A stretch of 64,000 bases of DNA from Gyrodactylus bullatarudis (Eukaryota; Platyhelminthes; Monogenea; Gyrodactylidea; Gyrodactylidae). Of this stretch, positions 10,248 through 19,691 are shown piece after piece (within the stretch, counting starts at the first letter, position 1; the number at the start of each line of letters is the position of its first letter). The notes under the pieces were generated by a model. The model worked only from the letters and a program-made list of their open reading frames with translations. It ran no database searches and had not been told where the DNA came from. A program made the position numbers and the translations under genes. The stretch is taken from contig SSNU01000294.1 in the NCBI GenBank assembly GCA_012064415.1, positions 310,001 through 374,000 on the forward strand. The letters are read 5' to 3'.

Positions 10248-11692
10248 GAGGTATTTGCAAAATTAGTCGATAGTACATGCGTTTAATCAGGTTTAGTCTA
10301 TAGAACCATTCATTTAATCAGATTTATTCTAAACTTTTCCATACCTGCGTGTATTTAATTTTCAAATTTAGTCTATTTTTAATTCTTTTTTTGTTCAGAA
10401 CTAGTCTACATTTGTTCACATTTAGTTTTAGTATTTAAAATTTAGTCAAAAAAATCTTTTATAGTTCAAATCTAGTGTGGTTTTCAAAAATAGTATATTT
10501 ATAAATATAAAAATCTTATAATTTCTCTTCGGATCCTTGTTTACGATATTTGAGGGAAGGCCTTCCTCTTTTACGTTTGATAGAATAATCCAATAATTTT
10601 GAGGGCATAATGTATTCAAATTCACGAGTATAAAAATTTTTATTGAATAAGCTGTTCTGAGCGATTCTGTTAGAAAAGCAGTATGAATGTATGATTTGAT
10701 ATCTAAGTTCTAAGTTCTAAATATAAATGCAAGTAGATGAATACATGGATAGCCAGAAAATCTAATAGAACCACACTTTATCAAGATTCACAACACGTAT
10801 GATATCAGAATTGGCCTCTTAATCAACATTGAATAAGTTTTAATTTTTGACGTTCAGAATTTTAAGCTTTCGAGCAGCAATTGATGCGGCCAAGAAGCAA
10901 TCGTTAAATTCTGGACAAAATTCTTGTAGTGCAGTGTTGTAATAAGTTGACCTTATTTAAAACTTTCGGAAACTACGTATATCTTTGAGCGCTGAGTTTG
11001 CAGAAATTATATGCCTCTTCATTGGCTTCTTTTAGGCTATTCATTTCATAGTTAACCTGATCTTTTGTTTTGGCTCTTGCAATCTTCCATAGGTATTTGA
11101 TTAAATTGACTTAGCACTTTCTCTAAATATTTTTGCCAATATGAAATAAGCAATATGAGTGGTGACAATTTGGGATTTCTGACTGAAATGCTTTGATCAA
11201 TCCCTTTTCTCTATCAGATAGAATTACGATGCCAGATCGATCAGAGAGTCTTAAACTTGATTTTGAATTTTGAAAAAGTAGGAACAATACTTCTCGGATT
11301 CAGTTGGAACTAAGGACAATGCGATAGTTTCCCAATGAAATATAAGGCATACATGAATATGATGTTTGATCATTGATGCGTGCTAAAAAGCGATCGTAAA
11401 CAAGGATCCGAAGAGAAATTATGAGATTTTTATATTTATAAATATACTATTTTTGAAAACCATACTAGATTTGAACTATAAAAGATTTTTTTGACTAAAT
11501 TTTAAATACTAAAACTAAATGTGAACAAATGTAGATTAGTTCTGAACAAAAAAAGAATTAAAAATAGACTAAATTTGAAAATTAAATACACGCAGGTATG
11601 GAAAAGTTTAGAATAAATCTGATTAAATGAATGGTTCTATAGACTAAACCTGATTAAACGCATGTACTATCGACTAATTTTGCAAATACCTC
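10248..11692 (-). mobile_element. Mutator-like element with ~300-bp terminal inverted repeats
   Basis: The outer ends GAGGTATTTGCAAAATTAGT (10248) and its complement (ending 11692) start inverted repeats of about 300 bp (10248-10547 and 11393-11692) with only scattered differences. The internal ~845 bp encodes, on the minus strand, remnants of a MULE transposase. Long TIRs plus this transposase type place it in the Mutator superfamily. I could not identify a convincing 9-11-bp target duplication. High arm identity suggests recent movement or gene conversion, while the transposase is broken, so mobility would need help in trans. Confidence 0.75.
10530..11390 (-). pseudogene. MULE transposase remnant
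   Basis: Minus-strand frames inside the element give LVPTESEKYCSYFFKIQNQ, then SDREKGLIKAFQSEIPNCHH and SYCLFHIGKN. These match the conserved MULE domain pattern, in which an acidic residue before a 'SDR..GL.KA' phrase and a later 'H..C..H' motif form the catalytic and metal-binding region. The 3' end reads KRKRGRPSLKYRKQGSEE, an AT-hook-like basic tail lying in the left TIR. Stops and frame changes break the gene and its N-terminal DNA-binding part is absent. It cannot make a full transposase. Confidence 0.65.
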
Positions 11693-11869
11693 ATTTAAAA
11701 ATTGAGCTCTACTCTAACCTAGATTATTCCTAATAATTTATTAGTAATACAGTACTGTATGTATAAAGATGAAAATTCTTAAGGAATTATCGTGAGTTAG
11801 ATTGGAATATTTTTATACCCCTGTTTTATTGAACTCAAAACCATAAAAAACGATTTTATGTATATGTTA

Positions 11870-12200
11870 CAGGGAATCCAGAAACTCAAATAGAAAAAAA
11901 AGTACTAACTAACTAACTAAAAAAAAACATGGTTATTTCAGTTCTGAAATAACTAGGAAAAATGTTGATATTATACAGTTTGGTAAATTGTTTAGGAAAT
12001 TTTTAACTTTTCAAAAGGTTCTTCAAACATAAAATATCGATAAATTTTTATTCTTAAAAGTTTCTAAATTCCTTTCTGGATTCTTAAGACTCTCCAAGTT
12101 TCCAGATTTCTTAACTTGCTAGGAATTCTAGAAATCGAATTTCCAGATTCCCTAGAAATTTAGGGATTCTTAAGGTTTCCTTGAGTTTCTGGATTCCCTG
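11870..12200. mobile_element. 331-bp MITE with TA target duplication
   Basis: CAGGGAATCCAGAAACTCAA at 11870 is repeated as its exact complement ending at 12200, giving 20-bp perfect terminal inverted repeats, with TA immediately outside both ends (11868-11869 and 12201-12202). Inside are further short 'ttccagattcc' subrepeats and no coding frame. The TA duplication and short TIRs suggest Tc1/mariner-type or another TA-targeting mobiliser. Related subrepeat material continues to about 12325, so a second partial copy may abut it. Confidence 0.7.
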
Positions 12201-12325
12201 TAACTATGAATAACTCGAGTAGGGATTCCGAGTTTCCAGATTCCCTAGCTAACTAGGGAGTCTTAAGACTATCAGGGAGTCCTAAGACTGACATAAGTTT
12301 ACAGATTCCCTGTAGCAGTGTAACA

Positions 12326-13952
12326 TATCTATCGTTAAAATTAGAATTTTGTTTACTACTTGAAGTTTATTACTTTGAAGTTCAGATGTGAAAAATTAGA
12401 CCCCCTGAAAAATGGTTTGGTAACTGTCTCGTAACTAATGAATAGTGCAGCGTCTATACTGTCTCATAACTTTTGAGTTGGAAGATATTTAATACTGTTT
12501 TATTTAAAAGAAAAAAGTAAGTAGATCAAGTAAAACCAAAGATTTTTACGAAGGATTTTAATGGTACTAATCGTTTTCCTTGTCTAGTTGAGATCAGAAT
12601 GAAAATCTCTTGATAGCCTACCCTCAATGTTTTAAAAACGGAAATTTGGTGCCAAAGAATGAGCCTCGGTTCAACCTTGAAATTTTTCTTATTCAGGATC
12701 ACAACTATAGATAAGGAATGAACGCTACGAAGTTTTATTTTCTTGGACTATTCAATCTATTACAAAAACTGTTTAGACCAAAGATTCAGGTGAGATCAAG
12801 AATTAATTTTTTTCATTTTCCATATAAAAAAACTCTTAAGAAAGTTTTCTGACACCCTCTGGTATTAGTTAGATAGGTTTTCATTTCATTATTCAATTTA
12901 TTCTATTTAAATATTATTATTTTTCAGAGATCTCATGATCATCTCAATAAAAATACCACGGTGATCAGACATCCAAAATATGAAAACATTACTGCTTCGA
13001 TTCCTAATTTTACTATTTTTATAAAAGAACCCAGGGGATGACAGCACATATGTGTGAATGAAAGAGAAATTCTTCATCAATAAGTATAAACCTAATTTCT
13101 GTGTTCAACTCGTTTAACCCTATGTGCTTTTTCACCTTTTCTCTTCACTGTTGACCTTTATTGAAGAGTTTTTGGTGTTTTTCCAGCTTAGATTATATTC
13201 CCATTTCTATTCATGACTCTTATAGTAATATATTTCTTTGAAAATTGTAAAATAATATCTATCTATAGAATACGTGAAAATCATTACAAAAATTTCTTTA
13301 CAGCTAATTTTGTACGTTTTTTCAATAAAAGCCAAACACATCTTTATTTAAAATCATATTAATGATTTCCTCTTAGCTAGCCGAATAAAGTTGATATTAG
13401 CTACAAGAAATCCAATTTTTAGTTATCAATAAAATGAGTTACAGTTATCATACGAAATTATAAGCACAAAAAACTAAAGTTTTGAGTCAGTACAAAATCA
13501 GTATATTCTTTGAATAAATATTTTGTCTGATGAATCATGTCGGATAATGGTATGGCCACTACATATTCGAGATGATGTTCTGTATAAAGTAAAAAACTTG
13601 AAAGTTGAAATCAGATCGATCAGTTGATCTCAGACCCCCTACTACTACTGGTCATAAATCAGCTTAACCTCTCTGAATGCATATTCCTTTTTAATCATCT
13701 TCGGGTCATTCCAAGAAATTTAGAATTACATATATTTACTTGCCAACATAATCTAGCTGGTGTAATACAGTCTCAAACGATATGTTTTGGATTAACCCCT
13801 TATAATAATTATTATTAATAAGTATTAAATTTTTATAGCTCAGTGGATCAGGTGAGAATTTATCTGAAACAGTTTATCAAAGCTCAAACTTTTATCTTGA
13901 GAAATTCTCTCCATTAGTTATTATTAGTTATTGATAAGTTATCAATGATAAC
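12326..13952. other. No gene recognised
   Basis: I see no exon with convincing composition or splice context. 12595-12720 holds a weak family-1 foldback arm. The rest is AT-rich sequence without recognisable structure. Confidence 0.4.
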
Positions 13953-14110
13953 TAGGGCGACCAAAATGCCTTTTTTGCCTTTTTTGAGAGTGAGTCTAAA
14001 ATACTTTGAAAATATTAAAAATTTAGTCCTTTTATTTCTAAACCTATTAATAATAGAAATAAGTTTGCCTTTTTTGCCTATTTCGAGGAGGCTTGCCTTT
14101 TTTTTGCCTT
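13953..14110 (+). repeat. Second copy of TAGGGCGACC repeat
   Basis: TAGGGCGACCAAAATGCC is followed by many 'tttttgcc' units, matching the copy at 8020 in the same orientation. The open frame across it is a by-product of the low-complexity sequence. Confidence 0.35.
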
Positions 14111-14244
14111 TATTAAAAAGGATTGCTTTTTCATTTTTTTCAAGGATTGTGCAAATTTTTTATCCCTTGTTTATCTTGATCTTAGTTAAATTTTCATTTT
14201 CTGAATCTAATTTTAGGGGGGACTCGGTAAACAGCCAATAGTGA

Positions 14245-14350
14245 TACCACTGATGATCCTTTAAGAAATACGTATTTGGTGTTAATATATCTTTTTCTTC
14301 AATTTTAATATGATTTTTAATGGATTTTCGGACGTATTTGAAAATTTACG
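14245..14350 (+). repeat. Dispersed repeat R3 (first copy)
   Basis: The block from 'ccactgatgatcctttaaga' to 'ttttcggacgtatttgaaaa' is repeated at 15428-15555 and, more distantly, at 41498-41625, all in the same orientation. The first two copies flank the broken secreted-protein locus. No coding content is recognised. Confidence 0.55.
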
Positions 14351-14379
14351 TGAATTATTTATACAGATAAATTATATAC

Positions 14380-14510
14380 GTATCGTGGGCATTGATTCAA
14401 GTTTCCGACTTAAGTATCAGGACCAAATCTACGTTTATATTCTTTGTCATTCAAAATTACGAAGAAGACTGCGAAAATTATAGAAATGTTCATCATTTTC
14501 CCCGAAAATC
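14380..14510 (-). pseudogene. Inverted 5' fragment of the secreted-protein gene
   Basis: On the minus strand this piece reads as a start plus hydrophobic leader, MMNISIIFAVFFVI, then a putative acceptor 'AAACGTAG', then FGPDT, a stop, and VGNLNQCPRYVYNL. This matches exon 1 and the start of exon 2 of the paralogue at 18353-18931. It points away from the 3' fragment at 14775-15229, and the two share an overlapping 'VGNLN.CPRYVYNL' segment. The locus therefore looks like an inverted partial duplication, with a foldback-repeat arm (about 14685-14775) at the junction. Confidence 0.5.
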
Positions 14511-14774
14511 CGTTTCTCTGTGAAATCTTGTTGGAAACTCCTATTTATTTTCTCATTTTTATGTTAGCAAGCGAATAAATTCTCACGAAAAGTGTGCTTA
14601 AAATGTATTCTAAAATAATTAATAAAATAATAATAAATAATAAAAATTCTGAAAAATTATTTTTATGAAACAATATGGTCATTTTTCAAATTCCCATTTG
14701 GCGCCAAAATCCCATTTTTTCGAACTTTGAGCTGAAAATTTTTATTGATTGAAAGTGGGAGGTTGATCGAAAGA

Positions 14775-15229
14775 GTTGGTCCTGATACTGAAGTTGGAAA
14801 CTTGAATGAATGCCCACGATACGTATATAATTTACTACCTATTCAAGTGAACAACATCCTGTACAATGATCAAGCATTGACATTTGTCAAAAAATATTTC
14901 TAAGAAGATGAAGCCCTGGATTCCACTATAATTGACAAGGAGGATGTAGGTTGCTTATTTTAGTTATCTTCCATTAGCATAGAATTCCAACAAACTTCTG
15001 GGACCAAACAGCCAACGTGAGATTTTCTGCCCTTGAAGATGAAATGTGGTATGAAACTGTCTACCAGAGGGCCTTAGCTGCTCAGCATAGAGTATCACCT
15101 AGATTACCTTCAAGAAACATTCCAAATGGATGTCCATTAATTCGAAGAGAGAAAATGACTGAAGATGAGATTAGGGAATTCAAAATATGGAGGATTGACC
15201 TCGAACCATACTTTAACAGCTTTAGTTGA
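14775..15229 (+). pseudogene. 3' part of secreted-protein gene, with nonsense codon
   Basis: Exon 2 remainder (to 14945) and exon 3 (14978-15229) are split by a 32-nt GT-AG intron at the same site and phase as in the intact paralogue. Exon 3 has exactly the paralogue's length (252 nt). Shared phrases include VGNLNECPRYVYNLL, HRIPTNFWDQ, EMWYETVYQRALAAQ and NGCPLIRREKMTEDEI. An in-frame TAA at 14901-14903 replaces what aligns as a Glu codon, and the 5' end abuts a foldback-repeat arm, so the signal-peptide exon is missing from this orientation. A recent pseudogene is most likely. The reading frame after the stop is well preserved. Confidence 0.6.
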
Positions 15230-15427
15230 AACAATTTTCAATAGACTAATTTACACCCACATGTTTGTCCTTAGTATTTGAAATATCCGTTAGTGACATA
15301 GAAAATTCTCTTAAAAATACTATTTTTCTAGCCACATTAGAGAAACTTGATTAGGATTTCAAAATGTCTCTAACATATTTGAATTATTGATGAAAAAATC
15401 GAGATTCCCAACCTTATATCTTTTCAA

Positions 15428-15555
15428 AGAGAGACCATTGATGATTCTTTGAGAAATGCGCATTTGGTTATAAACATATTTCTTTCACATATTTCTAAAT
15501 TTTGTATTTAAGTGGATTTTCGGACGTTTTTGAACATCTATATGAATCACTTGAA
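15428..15555 (+). repeat. Dispersed repeat R3 (second copy)
   Basis: This is a direct copy of 14245-14350, sharing 'ccattgatgattctttgaga' and 'agtggattttcggacgtttt' with substitutions. Confidence 0.5.
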
Positions 15556-16135
15556 CGTAAGAACTTCATATCAGTTTGCTTTAGATCTACAAAAACTATT
15601 AGCTCAAAACTATTATCTTTTACCTGCTCAAACATCTATTTTGTATTAACTTGCTCTATACTGATTTATAATTTCAAAGTGTAAAAAAGAGAATAATCAA
15701 GCAAATTTCTTGTTTTTTTCTCTATTTAGATCTTGATTTTCGTAATTCTTGTATCCGATTACCTGCACTAAGTTTTGTTCTGGGAATAATGCTGATAAAA
15801 ACCGGAAAAGTGTCAAAACCTGAAATGAATAAAATATGATGAAATAATGAAATAAAACAAATAATGAGCTTCAATACAATGTTTGCTCAAACCACTTCGA
15901 GTGACAACTTTATTAATATAAAATTCTCTATACATTCCATTTCTTAGTTCATATATTGATGATGATTTGTTAAAATGAGAGCAAAATTTATGATTTTCCA
16001 AAATGCAAAAAAGACCTACTTTTAGCCATATTTTTGAGCATAACTTATTTTTGAAATCGAACATTTTTTTATTTATTAAAGAATTATAAAGATTAATGAC
16101 TGTACAAATTAAAGAACAGAGAAAGAGTGTTCAAT
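15556..16135. other. No gene recognised
   Basis: AT-rich sequence with short chance frames only. No splice-consistent exon or RNA gene was seen. Confidence 0.4.
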
Positions 16136-16250
16136 GTGCCCGGTGTGGGAGGGTTCGAACCTAGGACCGAGAGTAATACCACTACGTCACACCTTTCATT
16201 CGGATCCCCTTACTTTCGCTCCTAGGTTCAAACCCTCCCACACCGGGCAC
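16136..16250 (-). repeat. tRNA-derived, SINE-like inverted repeat
   Basis: Arms 16136-16166 and 16220-16250 are inverted copies of a T-arm-like block (GGTTCGAACC or GGTTCAAACC followed by 'CCTCCCACACCGGGCAC'). On the minus strand an A-box-like TGACGTAGTGG (16189-16179) precedes a B-box-like GGTTCGAAC, as in polymerase III promoters of tRNA-derived SINEs. The A-to-B spacing is too short for a functional tRNA and no anticodon arm can be drawn. The region is clearly more GC-rich than its surroundings. It is probably a tRNA-derived SINE fragment or head-to-head pair. Confidence 0.5.
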
Positions 16251-16440
16251 CAACCACACAATTCTCTTAATTGTACAATATTTAATTTCTATATATCTAA
16301 CAAAAATTTTTCGATTCCAAAACTTTTCCAAAATTCAAATAACTTGACAAGTCCTACTTATTCCTATTATTATCATATTTCTTCTTATAATATGAAAAAT
16401 AACTTAATACATGTGCGGGGTAACTCATTCCTTTCCCTAC

Positions 16441-16662
16441 CAAATACATGTAAGAGAGGTTGAGATCTGAATGAGAGGACCCCATACCATAATATTGTGT
16501 GACTTCTTCAAAATAGTATCTCTTATATTAATACGAATATTCATTGGGAAATAAAAACACTATAAGATGAAATTTGACTCTTTTTTTCATACAAGATGTC
16601 AAATACATGTAAGAGAGGTTGAGATCTGAATGTGAGGACCCCATACCATAATATTGTGTGAC
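16441..16662 (+). repeat. Direct repeat pair (~63 bp units)
   Basis: A block beginning CAAATACATGTAAGAGAGGT and ending AATATTGTGTGAC occurs at 16441-16503 and again at 16600-16662 with one substitution. The high identity implies recent duplication. No function is evident. Confidence 0.75.
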
Positions 16663-18352
16663 TGTGTGTATCATGACTTTTCCCTTTCTGCACCTATTAC
16701 CTTATGCATGAGTGTGATGGATATAAATGGGGGAGAGGCGTCACTTCCAATACTAATGTTTACACTAGACATATTGTGAAAGAATGAATCAGGGATACTT
16801 TTTAGATTGAGATTTTGAGATTGAATTTTAATTTCTAAATTCAAAACATTTTCAAAAATCTATAGAATTCTCAGTATGATTGATAGAACATAGAAAATTT
16901 TCCATGATGGTGTTCTTTTTCAATCTACAATATGTCAAACAAAAAAGTTTTTTGCTTGGTGTAATTAAAAAATAGAGAATATAGAGAAAAATGAGATCTA
17001 TATGCTTGTCTATTGAAAATTAATCTGCTGCTAAATCATGATGAAACTTTTAAGTTTCCCCATGAGCTTTCCTCGATTCTGATTGATCCATGCTATATAA
17101 CAAGGGAACGCTTGAATTTTAATTCATCTCTTCTCACTTTACGGGACTTTTACCTGTATAACAATCTAATTAATAGTGAATCAGTCATTTCTTATATAAG
17201 ATTTCAACTCTTATTTCAACTTGCATTCACTCCCAGATAAAGCATCGCTCTTCTAAAAAAAACTAATAAAAATGAATAATTTCATTGACACTTAGTAGTG
17301 TAAAAAATCTGAGTATATTATTCATGCTAAAATCTTTGCTTGAAATAATTTAATCTAAGATTTTGAAATCTTCTGAAAGCTAATTTCAAAGTTTAATTGG
17401 GCTGAGATTTGAATTCTGTATGAAAAAATTCGGACAAAATTTATTGGTAAGTACCATAGCATCTGAACCAAACAGCAAACAGTGGTTCTATTTTTTATTT
17501 TACGAATATTTCTCGTTTTAATCTGGCTCGGAATTCACAAACATTTGATTGGAGTGAAACTAACGAGAAGTCAATAGAAGTTTTTGAAATATTTTGCCTT
17601 GTAATAGTATTTAAGTATTACCGGGGTAGAGTCTGAAGAGATCCGGCAAAATATAATGTTTATCACTCAAATTTAACCTTCCTTATGAGTTTATTTCGGG
17701 AATATTATCGATCAAACAAATATTTGAGCCTTTTAAAATATAAATTCAAGTTTATCTTTAAGAATTGCGAATCAAAGAAAATTTTCAAAGAAGAAAAGCA
17801 GTGCTCTAGTGATTATGAAACTGTTTCAAATGGTTAAAAAATACTACTAAGAGAGAATCTCTAATGGAAATGGCAACATAAAAATTCCTATATTGAAATT
17901 AGTTTCTCCTCAAAAGTTTTTAATGGTGGAAATAATTCTTAATCAAAATTTTCCTTGAAAATCTAACCAAGATTGCTTTTTGTGTTAAAATTCAATTTCA
18001 ATACTCTTGGCATATACAAAAACACTATTCGTAACAAATAAGCACGAAAAGAATTTAATTTGGTTAAATCAATGAATAATTTACCTATATTTTTGGGCTA
18101 ATCAAATGAAAATACTCAAATTTAGTGAAAGATGATTCAATCTGAGGCAAACATCCTTCTATTAAAATCCCCTATTTCCACAAATTAAATTACATGTTTA
18201 CTTAAGAGAAGATTTTAGTATACAATATTGTATACTGTATTTACTTATAATTTATAAGGTTGCATTTGGTAGTTTGAAAAAATCGGACTCGCAAGGAATC
18301 CGAATATATTGAAAAAGATTCAATGAAAAGTTTTTTGCTAAATTGTGAAATT
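16663..18352. other. No gene recognised
   Basis: AT-rich sequence downstream of the minus-strand secreted-protein gene. A 20-bp perfect palindrome, AGTATACAATATTGTATACT, lies at about 18217-18236. No exon is supported. Confidence 0.4.
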
Positions 18353-18931
18353 TTAACGACCATTTCTCATGAGATTCTCAATATCGATTCCACCTTCTCT
18401 GAGTGCATCAACTTCTAATTGGGTTATTTTATCTCTTCGAATGGTCGGACAGCCTTTGGGATTTGTTCGTTTTGGAAATCTAGGTGATGATGTACCCTTT
18501 GCTGTCATAGCGTTTGCGAATACATATTCATACCACATTTCACTACCGAGACCTAGATATCTTCTGTTTCTTTTACTATCCCAATGATTTGATGGAATAC
18601 GATGCTATAAATAATGATTAATTTGAAGTTCTCACATCCTTTTCGTCAACCAAGGTAACGTCTACAGCATTTTCTCCTTCACACTCGTACCTTTTGAACT
18701 TGAGTCTTTGATCATTATATAGAATATGCTTGACGTAGCTAGTCAATCTTCTGTAAAGAATTCTCGGGCATTGATTCAAGTCTCCAACTTCGGTTAAGGG
18801 ACTGTAGCCAACAAGATTTGCTGAGACTGAAATCTAAAATCGGGTTTATAGAATATCCCACTCACTCCATAGAAAATGAAGATCGTAATGACAGCGAAAA
18901 TAAATGCGAAACGGACAGAAATTCTTTTCAT
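18353..18931 (-). CDS. Small secreted protein, unknown family (171 aa, three exons)
   Basis: Exons 18931-18866, 18833-18636 and 18604-18353 join in phase through introns of 32 and 31 nt. The first exon is a basic start plus a hydrophobic run (MKRISVRFAFIFAVITIFIF), a good signal peptide or anchor, and the exon boundary falls just after it. The rest is charged, with three Cys (NQCP, YECE, KGCP). Distinct phrases are LYNDQRLKF, HRIPSNHWDS, GSEMWYEYVFANAMTAKG and NPKGCPTIRRDKIT. I do not recognise the family. A broken relative lies at 14380-15229 with identical intron site and exon 3 length. Conservation of the WYE and CP.IRR segments between the two suggests selected positions. Secretion is inferred. 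Confidence 0.7.
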
Positions 18932-19691
18932 ACTTTTACTTTGGTAAAATAATCTCTTCGCTTATATCCAAAAAATATATGAAAAAGGTAGTGTAACTAA
19001 TTTGAAAACTGATCAAAACGAAAGGCTCTATTCTCACTCAGGTTTTGTGAGCATGCTACATAAAGTTGATAGATTTTTTGTGAAATAATTATTCTAATAC
19101 ATGGGAAGATCAATAAAGTCCTATGGATCTAATATTGAGTTATTCTTAGTAACTCATGAAAAATAATCTCAGAGAGTAATCATTCTTACTCCAGAATTCT
19201 ATCAAAATTGCCTTATATGATCTCTTCATATTTTCATCTTACTAAGTAATCTAAGCGATTTAAGAAATCAAAATTTCAACAGAAATGATTAACATACAGA
19301 GCTAGTTGATATGAGGTTGAGAATTTTTTGAAAACCACATCATAACGTAATTTTTTGATGTTTATCGAATTGTCGCCAAATTATTTTGAATTCTGTCGAC
19401 TTTTAAGACTATTGGTGAATAATACTTTAATTTTAACGATCCTCTTCAGACCAAATACTTTAGTTGAATTGAATTTCAATTTACGCTCCCATGTAGAATA
19501 GAAACTCTCTATTAGAGAGGTTTTTGGGGAAACTCTTTAATTCTGGGTTGCTTCTTACTCACCCTTTTGAAAAATGCTTTTTAAATCTCTCTTAAATCAA
19601 ATTCAAAAAAATCAAATCTAAATTTAGTGTACTAATCAGATGAAGATTTAAATCAAAATATATATTCAGTATGAACAGAAGTTGAAATTAA

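Noticed and set aside
13945..14241. 98-codon plus-strand frame rich in Phe and Leu
   Set aside because: It is the translation of a low-complexity 'ttttttgcc' repeat shared with 8020, not a membrane protein gene.
16136..16250. A functional tRNA gene
   Set aside because: A- and B-box-like sequences are present, but spacing is too short and no anticodon arm can be formed.
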